DNA of 64,000 bases, from NCBI RefSeq assembly GCF_900176145.1, contig NZ_FWWY01000001.1, positions 3,019,011 to 3,083,010 of the forward strand, read 5' to 3'. Both the position numbers and the translations under genes were made by a program. Shown piece after piece: positions 9,226 through 17,780 of the stretch. The notes beneath the pieces are model-generated. The model saw only the letters and a program-made list of their open reading frames with translations, did not search any database and was not told the origin of the DNA. This stretch comes from Sulfobacillus thermosulfidooxidans DSM 9293 (GTDB lineage Bacteria > Bacillota > Sulfobacillia > Sulfobacillales > Sulfobacillaceae). Position 1 is the stretch's first letter. The number at the start of each line of letters is the position of its first letter.

Positions 9226-9489
9226 TTAAAGCGTGGCAGGCGGTTCACTGCCTGGAGGGCTTTGGCGTCTAGTGAGTTCTTGCTGGATCATATCAATCGC
9301 ATCATTGAGGGTATCACGACGGGCCGTTAAACGTCTCAACATGGATCTTAATGTAAAATCATCGAGTTTGCCTAGGGTGTCTTGTGAAAAGGACGCAAAG
9401 GGAATAAAGCGATGTAACAAATCCTGGATTCCTGCATCGAGCCGATCAAAATCAAAAATGGTGTCATCGTTAAACGTGAACTTCATCAC
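9226..9489 (-). CDS. Unknown 87-residue protein
   Basis: An AAGGAGGG site lies 6 bases before the ATG ATG start, so expression is well supported. The protein begins MMKFTFNDDTIFDFDRLD, continues with an amphipathic helical region and ends in a heptad-like helix (LRRLTARRDTLNDAIDMIQQEL) with a Pro-rich tail. It is probably a small soluble helical protein that oligomerises. No family was recognised. It stands alone, convergent with the nitronate monooxygenase. Confidence 0.65.
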   Translation of the reverse strand: MMKFTFNDDTIFDFDRLDAGIQDLLHRFIPFASFSQDTLGKLDDFTLRSMLRRLTARRDTLNDAIDMIQQELTRRQSPPGSEPPATL

Positions 9490-9555
9490 GATCCCTCCTT
9501 GAGATATCTCTCCCCAACACCTACGGTCTTATTGTATCATTCTGCCCATGAGAGG

Positions 9556-9777
9556 ATGGTGAGGATACCACTTTTTAGGCAGGAATCCTACGTGAACAGC
9601 GGCGATAGTGACTTTTCCCTGGGACAGTTAGCCGAACGATTCCTAGATGGCACTTATAAGCCAATTGACAACGCACTTCCTATACCTCGAGACGTAAAAA
9701 GATCAAAGGTCCATAAAGTGGTGAGAATGCTCGGATTACGGCTTCACAACGATTTGCTCCCGCTGCGGACCTACTGA
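9556..9777 (+). CDS. Possible small basic protein
   Basis: A 73-residue frame starting MVRIPLFRQESY and ending KVHKVVRMLGLRLHNDLLPLRTY. The composition is protein-like and basic at the C-terminus. However, the ribosome site is weak (AGAGG directly against the ATG), no family was recognised, and the last 42 bases run antisense through the end of purA. Treat it as doubtful. Confidence 0.25.
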   Translation: MVRIPLFRQESYVNSGDSDFSLGQLAERFLDGTYKPIDNALPIPRDVKRSKVHKVVRMLGLRLHNDLLPLRTY

Positions 9778-11016
9778 GATGTAGCGAATTTTCGTGTCAA
9801 TCAGTGCTTCAATTCTCTCTACATACTGCCTGGCGGTTTGAGGCAAATCCTCGTAATGTCGAATGTTGGTAATATCTGTTCTCCAGCCTGGCATCTCTTC
9901 GAACACAGGCTGTGCTTGGGAAAGTTCGGCCGTCGGAGGAAATTGTGTGATGGTATTATCATCTAGGGCATATGCGGTGGCAATGGGAATATTGTCAAGA
10001 TAACTTAAAACATCTAAATTCGTGAGGGCGACTTCCGTAGCGCCTTGGATCATGCACCCATAACGTGTGGCGACGGCATCGAACCATCCGACGCGCCGGG
10101 GACGTCCTGTGGTTGCCCCATACTCACCAGCATCGCCGCCTCGTGCCCGTAACACGTCTGCGTCTTGACCATGCAATTCAGTCACAAACGGCCCCGCTCC
10201 CACACAGGTCGAATAGGCTTTAGTGACGGCAATAATCCGGGTGATCGAATAGGGCGGAAGTCCCGCTCCGACACTGGCGAAGCCTGCCAATGGCGATGAG
10301 GATGTGGTGAAAGGATAGATTCCGTGATCAGGATCACGCAATGCGCCGAGTTGACCTTCTAACAAAATCGCTCGATTATTGTTTAAAGCTTCGTGAAGCA
10401 TCGACGTGGTATCACAAACATAAGGCGCTATGGCATCAGCATGATGTGATACGAGTTCGGTGATTTCATGGGGATCTTGAATCGGCAGTTGATAAGCCGT
10501 AGGCAATAAGAAATTTTTTAACGCTAAATTTCGCTCAATACGCTGTGCCAACCGATCTTTGACAAACAGGTCGGCGACTTGTACCCCAATTTTAAGAAAC
10601 TTATCCGCATAAAATGGGGCTATTCCTGAACGAGTGGAACCAAACTGATTGGCACCAAGACGCATTTCTTCAGCTTGGTCTAGTAACATATGAACAGGAA
10701 GAATGACTTGCGCCCGGTCGGAGATATGTAAATGGGAGGGAACAATTCCGCGGTCTTTAAGATTTTGCAATTCCTCGGCCAGTCCTATCGTATTTAACGC
10801 CACTCCCGGCCCGAGAACATTATGAACGTGCGGATAAAATACTCCCGACGGCAACATATGCAGAGCAAATTTTCCAAATTCATTTAGGATTGTATGACCT
10901 GCATTACTTCCTCCTTGGAAACGCACAACAAAATCCATATTCCGTGCTAAATAGTCGGTAATCTTGCCTTTTCCTTCATCGCCCCAATTAGCACCAACAA
11001 CAGCTGTGACGGTCAT
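9736..11016 (-). CDS. purA: Adenylosuccinate synthetase
   Basis: 426 residues, the normal PurA length. It catalyses GTP-dependent condensation of IMP with aspartate to adenylosuccinate, the first committed step to AMP. The P-loop GANWGDEGKGK (residues 8-18) carries the catalytic Asp; GGSNAGHT carries the catalytic His; QFGSTRSGIAPFYADK, TTGRPRRVGWFD and the C-terminal KIRYISVGPQREQ complete the family signature. The protein is cytosolic. It is monocistronic here, with no other purine gene nearby. No purine riboswitch was seen in the 500-base leader, though an A+T-rich stretch with TATACT-like boxes lies around 11055-11100. Confidence 0.95.
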   Translation of the reverse strand: MTVTAVVGANWGDEGKGKITDYLARNMDFVVRFQGGSNAGHTILNEFGKFALHMLPSGVFYPHVHNVLGPGVALNTIGLAEELQNLKDRGIVPSHLHISDRAQVILPVHMLLDQAEEMRLGANQFGSTRSGIAPFYADKFLKIGVQVADLFVKDRLAQRIERNLALKNFLLPTAYQLPIQDPHEITELVSHHADAIAPYVCDTTSMLHEALNNNRAILLEGQLGALRDPDHGIYPFTTSSSPLAGFASVGAGLPPYSITRIIAVTKAYSTCVGAGPFVTELHGQDADVLRARGGDAGEYGATTGRPRRVGWFDAVATRYGCMIQGATEVALTNLDVLSYLDNIPIATAYALDDNTITQFPPTAELSQAQPVFEEMPGWRTDITNIRHYEDLPQTARQYVERIEALIDTKIRYISVGPQREQIVVKP

Positions 11017-11534
11017 CCGCTCGCATCCTCTCTTCTCAAAACCCTATTTGCTAAGTATAATGCACTTTGCTTCGTTAGTGTACTAAATTAAGTATACCGC
11101 TACTCTGACGAATGTTTATGATTGCGCCTTAAATCGTTCTCCATATCATTTCTCGGTTGTTGGTGGACGAAATTTGTTCGAGTTCCATGGGGGCCTTATA
11201 CATTGATGTTATAGAGTGTGATGGTCATGCATTTCTTCTGCGACTCTAGAAAGTTAGAGGCATTAGAGAAACAGTTATTTTAGAATTATCACAACAGGAT
11301 TGAGCACAAGATGGCATTTGTGTTTTGTTTCAAAGTTTCCCTCTCAATTAACCCTTTGGGATAACGGGACGTTCAAATAAACGGCCGGGTCGGCATTCGC
11401 GAACTGTTTATTTTCACAGACTTGAGTCGTTTCTCGCTGGAAGCTCCTTTCTTGTCTCAAGCGGGAGAGGATTCGGGTATTATCACTCGTTAGCAGAACC
11501 CAACAGAAAAAATCAGGATAACGGAGGGTTTAAA
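11017..11534. other. Intergenic, A+T-rich, likely purA promoter region
   Basis: About 520 bases without a convincing gene. The purA-proximal part (11045-11100) contains TATACT-like boxes on the minus strand, a plausible purA promoter. The rest shows nothing I can name; the distal end contains an ACGGAGGG ribosome site belonging to the broken DUF402 gene. Confidence 0.35.
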
Positions 11535-11912
11535 ATAAACATCTATGCACTCCACAAATATGTCAAGGTAGTTGCCTCTCGTTACGACGGGGTACCTTAC
11601 CGGTGGTGGGAAGCCTGCCTTGAAAGAAGGACCGAGAATGAGCTCGTAACCATCATTCCGCGCGGAACATTGATGAAGCAGACGGGGAAATCATGGACAA
11701 CACAAGTCAACCGGCGTACCGTTTATTGGCGAAATCAGCTCTACAGATTGACTAAGTCGTACACGGATGAGGTGGAAAGGGAACAACTATATGTCAATAT
11801 CGGATCTCCATTTGTACGGCGTATTACTCTGATTATGAGTTGGATCTCTGCAGGAATCATTGAGGACATTGCTGATCGGCCCCTGCGTTATCGGTCAGTT
11901 CTAGGGCTTTGA
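11535..11912 (+). pseudogene. DUF402-family protein, start lost and frameshifted
   Basis: The frame reads NIYALHKYVKVVASRYDG, then RRTVYWRNQLYRLTKSYTDE and REQLYVNIGSPFVRR, matching DUF402 proteins (a barrel fold found in some nucleoside-phosphate hydrolases). GGAGGG lies six bases before codon 1, but that codon is ATA rather than ATG. After FVRR the frame drifts: the expected YELDL is found in another frame a few codons on. A mutated start and a C-terminal frameshift together mark a pseudogene. A shorter internal ATG at 11670 leaves only part of the domain. Confidence 0.6.
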
Positions 11913-12004
11913 CCGAAGAAGTTAGTTTAATGTCTTTGGTCAATACTCAACTTCGTGATATGCGTAATTGATATCAGCGGTTCTATAACTTGGAGCACTT
12001 CTTC

Positions 12005-12395
12005 TTATCCATCTATTGATACGAGTTCATCAAGGAAGTCGGCAATTTGCTTGTGCAGTATAGGACCATGACCTGTGGCTAAAAACATCGCGTCTTTATA
12101 GGAAGATAGCAGCTTTATCCCCTGAACAAATGTTTCAAACTGATACTTGTGACGGTCCGTGGAGTTTTGCGACCACGAGACCATAAAAGCCCGAGTTTTA
12201 TCGCGTAAGTCTTGGCCAAACGTTAATAACCCATTATGAGGCAGCTTATCTCCAAAAAAGCAGATATAATCTCCACAAAACAAACAATGTGTGGTGGTGT
12301 CATATAACGCTATGGATCCTTGGGTATGGTGTCCCAACAACAAATAAGACAGGCCATACAGTTCACCTATGTTGGAGTTGAACACAATGCCCGCG
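12005..12395 (-). pseudogene. Metallo-beta-lactamase-fold hydrolase, C-terminal part
   Basis: Reading AGIVFNSNIGELYGLSYLLLGHHTQGSIALYD, FCGDYICFFGDK and ATGHGPIL, this is the second half of an MBL-fold hydrolase with the metal-binding HT-GS and CGD motifs. The first half, with the HGHSDHIG metal motif, lies at 14404-14758 on the same strand. A complete IS200/IS605 element sits between them. An in-frame ATG-like start exists here, but the fragment cannot fold without the first half. It is an insertionally split gene rather than two genes. Confidence 0.8.
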
Positions 12396-12399
12396 CATG

Positions 12400-12428
12400 C
12401 CCCTTCTTAGGCGATAGCCAAGAGGGGG
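12400..12428. repeat. Left-end imperfect palindrome of the IS605 element
   Basis: CCCCTTCTTAGGC pairs with GCCAAGAGGGGG around a GATA loop, with one bulged A. This is the hairpin that the Y1 transposase recognises on single-stranded DNA. It lies against the tnpA stop codon. Confidence 0.7.
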
Positions 12429-12878
12429 TCAAGCGGGCGGCGGCCTCTTGGCCGCCTTGCGGGGTTTTTCTTGCGTCCCTTGGGCTTCGACGTAACGTTT
12501 CACCGTCTCCAGCGAGGCTTCACCGACGCTCCCGACATAATATGCGCGATGCCAGAAGTATGGCTTCCAATAGAATTTCGCTAAATGATCGGCAAATCGA
12601 TTGCGCATCCGCCGCGCACTGGCGGATTTAAGATTGTTAATCAAGGTAGACAGGTTCAGCGCAGGATGGATACCCACCAGCAAATGGACATGATCTGCTT
12701 CCCCCCCGAACTCAATCAGGGTACAGCGCCAGTCGTTCAGGATTTCTGCGAACGCCTCTCGCAAGGCCGCGAGGAGTTCTGACGTTAATGTCTTCCTTCG
12801 ATATTTGGTCACGAAGACGATATGTAGCCGAAGAGAGTACACTGCATGTGAGGCAGACATCATTTCTGTGTCATTCAT
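12429..12878 (-). CDS. tnpA: Y1-family (HUH) transposase TnpA
   Basis: 149 residues. The HUH motif is DHVHLLV (His63, His65), and the catalytic tyrosine is Tyr129 in VKRYVEAQG, as in IS200/IS605 TnpA. The family cuts and rejoins single-stranded DNA as a dimer, in a 'peel and paste' cycle tied to replication. The length is normal and the frame intact; the C-terminal tail after the Tyr helix is basic and Pro-rich. It is divergent from tnpB with a 50-base gap and ends at the left-end hairpin. Confidence 0.93.
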   Translation of the reverse strand: MNDTEMMSASHAVYSLRLHIVFVTKYRRKTLTSELLAALREAFAEILNDWRCTLIEFGGEADHVHLLVGIHPALNLSTLINNLKSASARRMRNRFADHLAKFYWKPYFWHRAYYVGSVGEASLETVKRYVEAQGTQEKPRKAAKRPPPA

Positions 12879-12929
12879 AGTAGCTTAATGATATAATAGA
12901 TGTCCGAATCAACGCAAGGAGGTGAGGGC

Positions 12930-14387
12930 ATGCTGAACGGGTATAAGTTTCGCCTGTATCCGAGTCCAGAGCAGGAGCCGATCTTGCTCCAGTGGATCGG
13001 GTGTCAACGCCTCATCTACAACGCCAAAGTGCAAGAAGATCGCTATTTTCGCCGATTTCAGCGGCGGATGGTCGGGACTGTGGGCGAAGACATTCCTGTC
13101 GACCAACAGTACAGCCGCTTCATTACGGCAAAGACCGCATTCCTCCGCCAAGTGCCCTCCCCAGTGTTGCGCAATGGCGCGGTGCGCTGGCGACAAGCCT
13201 ATCAACGGTTTTTTCAGAAACTGAGTGGTCGCCCAAAGATGAAGCGGAAATCCGGGCGACAAAGTGTCTGGCTGACCTCGGAGTTGTTCGAATTTCGTCC
13301 GATAGTCGATGACACCCCCGGCGCGGTGTGCGGGTATCACCTGCATGTCGGTACCGACAAATTTCCCGTCGGGATCATCCCGTATGTGGCCCATCGGCCG
13401 CACGCTGTGCCGGCTTCGATATATCTTGCCATCGAAGGGGGGCAGTGGTGGCTCTCGTTTGCGGCGGAGGATCTGACCGTCACGATTCCCGGCAAGGAGG
13501 GAGACGCGGCAACCGAACGCATCGCCGAGGATTTACGGCACCTCTCTGCTGACCAACTCGCCGAGCGCACGCTCGGCGGAGATCGCGGGATTGCCAAGCC
13601 CCTCATGACCTCCGACGGTCACGTGTTTGATCTCCTACCGGTGCAGCAAACCCGAATCCAGAAAGCGCGGCGGCAGCACCGACGCTGGCAACGACGGGCT
13701 GCCCGCAGAAAAAAAGGATCGCAAAATCAGAAGAAAGCCTACCGAAAAGTGGCTCACTACCCCCAGTACGAAAAGAACGTCCGACACGAGTATGCGCATC
13801 AGACCAGTCACGCGCTTGTGGTCCACGCAGCCTACGACCTGTACGTCTTTGAGAATCTGCCTATCCAGCAGATGACCAAACGGCCCAAAGCAAAAAAAGA
13901 CGCCCAAGGCCATTTTCTGCCCAACGGGCGGGCCGCGAAAGCGGGCCTGAACCGGGCTATTCTCGCCTCGGCATGGGGCCAGGTGGTCATGTTCACGCGC
14001 TATAAAGCACGGCGCCGAGGCAAACTCGTCATCACGGTTCCGCCCCAACACAGTTCGCAGGAATGTGCTGAGTGTACATTCACTGCCCCGGACAATCGGC
14101 CTTCCCAGGCTGCGTTTGTCTGTCAACGCTGCGGACACAGGGACAATGCGGACCACAATGCCGCCCGCGTGATCAAAAAACGCGGGATTCAGAAACTCCT
14201 GTCCGGAGAACCGCTTACGACATCGCGTAAAACGACGCGGATTTTTCGGACACTAGGGCCGGAACGGTCCGAAGTCACGCCTGGGGAGACTCACATAAGA
14301 CGTGCTCCGTCAAAGACGGACATGCACAGGTCGCAGAACCAGGAACTTCGCGGAGTGATCCGGGAAACCCCCACCTCAACCCGATAG
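12930..14387 (+). CDS. tnpB: TnpB RNA-guided nuclease of the IS605 element
   Basis: 485 residues from ATG 12930, preceded by AAGGAGGTGA; the frame is open further back to 12900 without a ribosome site. The N-terminal GYKFRLYPSPEQ is the usual TnpB opening. The RuvC active site is complete: Asp218 (GGDRGIAKPL), Glu308 (VFENLP) and Asp408 (DNADHNAA). The zinc ribbon has CAEC and CQRCGH. Related TnpB proteins are RNA-guided DNA nucleases, the ancestors of Cas12, using an RNA made from the element's right end. A ~70-residue tail follows the last Asp, longer than many family members. Nothing appears broken. Confidence 0.93.
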   Translation: MLNGYKFRLYPSPEQEPILLQWIGCQRLIYNAKVQEDRYFRRFQRRMVGTVGEDIPVDQQYSRFITAKTAFLRQVPSPVLRNGAVRWRQAYQRFFQKLSGRPKMKRKSGRQSVWLTSELFEFRPIVDDTPGAVCGYHLHVGTDKFPVGIIPYVAHRPHAVPASIYLAIEGGQWWLSFAAEDLTVTIPGKEGDAATERIAEDLRHLSADQLAERTLGGDRGIAKPLMTSDGHVFDLLPVQQTRIQKARRQHRRWQRRAARRKKGSQNQKKAYRKVAHYPQYEKNVRHEYAHQTSHALVVHAAYDLYVFENLPIQQMTKRPKAKKDAQGHFLPNGRAAKAGLNRAILASAWGQVVMFTRYKARRRGKLVITVPPQHSSQECAECTFTAPDNRPSQAAFVCQRCGHRDNADHNAARVIKKRGIQKLLSGEPLTTSRKTTRIFRTLGPERSEVTPGETHIRRAPSKTDMHRSQNQELRGVIRETPTSTR

Positions 14388-14397
14388 GGTTAGGTGG
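14371..14397 (+). repeat. Right-end palindrome / probable omega-RNA 3' region
   Basis: CCACCTCAACCC pairs with GGGTTAGGTGG around GATA, with one bulged C. It overlaps the last codons of tnpB. By family knowledge the TnpB guide RNA spans the end of tnpB and the right end, with its guide drawn from the flanking DNA; that RNA itself is inferred here. Confidence 0.6.
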
Positions 14398-14403
14398 CGG
14401 GAG

Positions 14404-14758
14404 AGTTCATTGTATTAAATCCTTCGATTTGCTCATGGGAAAGGCGATCACAATCATCTCTATGAATCCATTTCTCGGCTTTTTGAAAAAGGTGACTTGC
14501 TCCAATGTGATCAGAATGTCCATGCGTTGCAATGAAAACATCAATACTATCTGACTCAACATGAAGTTGCGTCAATGCCTTGATTAACAAGTTGCCTTGG
14601 TCTTCTTTACCACAATCCAGCAGTAACAACTTACCGTCTCGGTTAATTAGATAACAGTTGTTGTATGAATGCCATGAAGGATCCCATAGGGCAATACCAA
14701 AGACTGAATCAGTAATTTGTGTGATTTCAACGCTCGAATCCTTCATAGTGAAAAGCAT
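14404..14758 (-). pseudogene. Metallo-beta-lactamase-fold hydrolase, N-terminal part
   Basis: Starts around ATG 14758 or 14746 (GGAGGAG lies just upstream) and encodes KDSSVEITQITDSVFGI, SYNNCYLINRDGKLLLLDCG and FIATHGHSDHIGASHLF, the strand pairs and HxHxDH metal motif of an MBL-fold hydrolase. The frame runs into the IS605 right end after FNTMNS. The remaining half, with the HTQGS and TGHGPI motifs, is at 12005-12395. Together they would give about 245 residues. The substrate cannot be told; glyoxalase-II-like or quorum-lactone-type hydrolases share these motifs. Confidence 0.8.
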
Positions 14759-15128
14759 CTCCTCCAAATATTTTATGAAAACAATCATAATGAGGTGTTT
14801 TAGCATGTTGCTGGAGCGACTTAGGTGGGTTTTCTGAAACCACGCTTTAACACAATGATAGATTTCGTATTGAGAATCGTAAACGGTGGGAAGGGCCATT
14901 GTAACAGGTGGCTTGCATATTCTACAAGCGGTTGATAAATTCCTAAAAATGTGAGGGGTTTTCTTATGTCCCACAACTCGAATAAATATAAGCCATGTGC
15001 TACTTCCAAATTATTTGTTGTATTCTCTGATTTTCATTTGATTTTGGTGTCATGACGGTGTGGGACAATTATAACCACTCCATCCGAATACTAATAGGAA
15101 CGCGTGTAGCTACATGTTGGGTTAATGG
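14759..15128. other. Intergenic, A+T-rich
   Basis: About 370 bases upstream of the split MBL gene and downstream of the CoA-transferase. Open frames are short and lack ribosome sites. It probably holds the former MBL promoter. Nothing else was recognised. Confidence 0.35.
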
Positions 15129-16319
15129 TTAATCTGATGAGCGATGCTTAGTAGTGTCATGAGACGGCGATAATTTTAGGCCGAATTGTTCCAAAATCAC
15201 TTGGGTGTGCTCTCCGAGCAATGGCGGAGGATTGCAATTGGGTGATGAATCCGGTCCCGCCAAAAATCGAACAGGGGGTGCAATTTGCAACAGTTTGCCG
15301 GCTACAGGATGATCGACCGTGAAAATATCATGACGTTGTGTGACATGGGGATCACGATAAAGATCAGAAAGGTGATAAATAGGGCCAGCAGGAATTCCCG
15401 ATTCTCGAAACAAATCGACCCATGTTTTGACTGATTTGTCACGAAAAATTAGCTCTAAGGCGTTAACCAGTTCATCACGATGTTCGACCCTGTCGGCATT
15501 GGTGCGAAAACGGCTATCATCCTGCCATTCGGGATGGTTGATGACTTGGCAGAACTTTTGCCACAATTTTTCATTACCAACAGCGAGATTAAAATACCCA
15601 TCTTGTGCGGGAAAGGTTTGATAGGGACAAATGCTAGGATGCGCATTACCCATTGCTCTCGGATCTTGCCCGGTGGCGCAATAATTCGTTGCTAAATAGG
15701 TTTGAAAAGCCATCATCGATTCCAATAGGGAGATGTCAATCCACTGGGGTTCGGGATAAGTGGTTCGCCGATGTAATGCGGTAAGGATTCCGATAATCGC
15801 CCACATTCCTGCACTAATGTCGGCTAGAGAAAACCCTGCTTTCAGTGGTGGACCTCCTACTTCTCCGGTGACCGCCATCAATCCTCCCATACCCTGAGCA
15901 ATGACGTCATAGCCGGGTTCTTGAGCATACGGTCCGGTTTGGCCGAATCCCGAAATGGATGCGAGAATAATCTGAGGATTAAGTTCGCTGAGAGTCTTAA
16001 AACCGAGTCCCAATCGTTCGAGTGTTCCTGGGCGAAAATTTTCAACGACGATATCGGCGTGTCGAATGAGCTCGCACAGACGCGTACGATCGGTATCGGT
16101 CCGTAAATCAAGCATGACGCTACGTTTATTGCGGTTGATGCTAAGAAAATAGGTGCTTTCGCCGTCAATAAAGGGAGGACCCCAGTGCCGAGTATCATCG
16201 CCCTGAGGGGGTTCAATTTTAATGACCTCTGCACCTAAATCCGCAAAATACATTGTGCAATAAGGGCCACTGAGAATGCGCGTTAAGTCAATAATGCGAA
16301 GTCCCTCAAAGGGTTTCAT
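15129..16319 (-). CDS. Class III (CaiB/BaiF-type) CoA-transferase
   Basis: 396 residues, the normal length for family III CoA-transferases, which form interlocked dimers. Visible hallmarks: KPFEGLRIIDLTRILSGPYCTMYFADLGAEVIKIEPPQGDDTR at the N-terminus, NRNKRSVMLDLRT, VVENFRPGTLERLG, SGFGQTGPYAQEPGYDVIAQGMGG, and WIDISLLES carrying the catalytic Asp. The family moves CoA between carboxylic acids via an aspartyl-CoA intermediate. The partner acids (oxalate/formate, succinate/hydroxyacid) cannot be told. It is monocistronic, facing away from the ATP-grasp gene across ~280 bases. Confidence 0.9.
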   Translation of the reverse strand: MKPFEGLRIIDLTRILSGPYCTMYFADLGAEVIKIEPPQGDDTRHWGPPFIDGESTYFLSINRNKRSVMLDLRTDTDRTRLCELIRHADIVVENFRPGTLERLGLGFKTLSELNPQIILASISGFGQTGPYAQEPGYDVIAQGMGGLMAVTGEVGGPPLKAGFSLADISAGMWAIIGILTALHRRTTYPEPQWIDISLLESMMAFQTYLATNYCATGQDPRAMGNAHPSICPYQTFPAQDGYFNLAVGNEKLWQKFCQVINHPEWQDDSRFRTNADRVEHRDELVNALELIFRDKSVKTWVDLFRESGIPAGPIYHLSDLYRDPHVTQRHDIFTVDHPVAGKLLQIAPPVRFLAGPDSSPNCNPPPLLGEHTQVILEQFGLKLSPSHDTTKHRSSD

Positions 16320-16597
16320 GATGACCTCCTGACGATCAAGTCATGTTGCCGTGTTGCCTGGTTGATAGAAAGAATATGTTCAATGAGGCGAAATTAGCTC
16401 CTTAATCTATCGCGAACCCTTGTCATGCCCTTAACCCATTATAAATGAAGATACCTGCGACGTGACAGAACATAAAGCTTCCATGCTACGGGGAAAATTC
16501 GAGAGTTATCTGAACTGATGGTGTCGCTTTAAGTCACGGATAAGGAATGATACGATAGATGGGATTTGTAAGGATGAACTCAATAAGGAGGATAAGT

Positions 16598-17656
16598 ATG
16601 AAAGAGTGGCTCGGTCCCATTGCGGTATTGTATCCTGCCGAACAAGAGACACAGTCGATCTTGCGGCAACCGCCAGAAGCCCGGGAAACAACTGCCGATA
16701 TTGCCTACGCCCTCAAAGAGTGCCGTGTTCCCATTATTACGCCCGTCGCTGAACCTGATCCGCATGACGCGTATCAATGGAGTTTTCCGGATACCAATGA
16801 CGGGATCAACCAGGCGCTAAGTCAAGGAGCTCGTATTTTATGGCCCTATGTGCCCATGGATACAGAGCATCCATTGTCATCCCGACTCGAAGAAGGGATG
16901 GGGATTACGGGGCAAATGCCCGTGTTAATTGACCCGTTAGAAAGCAAAGCCTTTTCCCATAATGTTATTCAACATGGTGGCATTGTTATGCCTTTAGCCA
17001 CATCAGCGGATGCCAAAGACATTATTAGCCAATTCGATATTTATTCAGCTCCTTATGGAATGGATTTTCCTTTGATTGTTAAGCCAGTTCGTGGCTATGG
17101 TCGACGCAATGTGCGGCTCGTTCATAACCGTGAGGAATTAATGGATATCGTGGAACATTGGGACCGTGCCAGTGCGGGTGATGAGGTCATGATTCAAGCT
17201 TTCTTGCCCGGTGAGGAAATTACCATCGTGGTATTTCCCCCAGGCGATTATCAGATTGACGAAACGGAGATACATAAGACAAGGTATTGGGCGTTGCCGC
17301 CGGTTCACCGCATCCATCATGTCGATCAGATCTTGCCACCGGATGTGCCCTTATTGGAGACAGTAGAACCGTTTGAACCAACGGACGAGGTGACTGTTCG
17401 CGAAGCCGCAGCCCAAGCAATGAAACTTGCCGATTTAGTACAGAGCCGCAGTGTGATTACGGTGGATTTTCGTCAAGATGCGTCAGGGCAATTTCGGATT
17501 TTTGATGCAAATTTTGTGCCGGATTTAGCCGGTGGAAATCGTCCGGGACGGGAACAAGCCCAAAGTCTAGTCGCTTACGCGGCCCAAGTTTTCGGTTGGG
17601 AATATCCCGAACTTATTGAGAATCTCGCCCGCCAATGGTGGACATTTGAAGAATAA
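16598..17656 (+). CDS. ATP-grasp ligase, D-Ala-D-Ala-ligase-like
   Basis: 352 residues starting at ATG 16598, seven bases after AAGGAGG. The ATP-grasp core is visible as FPLIVKPVRGYGRRNVRLV (first nucleotide-binding strand and Lys), VMIQAFLPGEEITIVVF, then ITVDFRQDASGQFRIFDANFVPDLAGG with the Mg-binding acid and Asn. The family ligates a carboxylate to an amine with ATP. The C-terminal region resembles D-alanine-D-alanine ligases, but N-terminal similarity is weak and no peptidoglycan gene is nearby, so it may make another dipeptide-like bond. Monocistronic, with a strong terminator. Confidence 0.8.
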   Translation: MKEWLGPIAVLYPAEQETQSILRQPPEARETTADIAYALKECRVPIITPVAEPDPHDAYQWSFPDTNDGINQALSQGARILWPYVPMDTEHPLSSRLEEGMGITGQMPVLIDPLESKAFSHNVIQHGGIVMPLATSADAKDIISQFDIYSAPYGMDFPLIVKPVRGYGRRNVRLVHNREELMDIVEHWDRASAGDEVMIQAFLPGEEITIVVFPPGDYQIDETEIHKTRYWALPPVHRIHHVDQILPPDVPLLETVEPFEPTDEVTVREAAAQAMKLADLVQSRSVITVDFRQDASGQFRIFDANFVPDLAGGNRPGREQAQSLVAYAAQVFGWEYPELIENLARQWWTFEE

Positions 17657-17707
17657 TTCTCTTCGGTAACGTGCATCAAGGAATTCACGGGTCCGGGTAA
17701 TGGAATA

Positions 17708-17747
17708 ATGAAGGAAGCCCACGAGCACTAAAGAGGGCTTCCTTCAT
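17708..17747. terminator. Strong hairpin terminator
   Basis: ATGAAGGAAGCCC (17708-17720) pairs perfectly over 13 bases with GGGCTTCCTTCAT (17735-17747). It lies between the convergent ATP-grasp and DapA-family genes and can serve both. Confidence 0.85.
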
Positions 17748-17780
17748 ATTCATCGCATCCACATCATGCTCGCTCCGTGC

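Larger units (their letters stand above)
12396..14403. mobile_element. Complete IS200/IS605-family element
   Basis: About 2.0 kb with divergent tnpA (minus) and tnpB (plus) and subterminal imperfect palindromes at both ends: 12400-12428 (left) and 14371-14397 (right), both with a GATA loop. As expected of this family there are no terminal inverted repeats and no target duplication. It interrupts an MBL-fold hydrolase gene. Joining the flanks right after CATG (12399) restores an open frame reading FNTMNS-CAGIVFNSN, which supports these limits to within a few bases. The element looks intact and possibly active. Confidence 0.85.

Noticed and set aside
11017-11534. Purine riboswitch upstream of purA
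   Set aside because: No conserved purine-riboswitch core loops were found in the leader on the minus strand.
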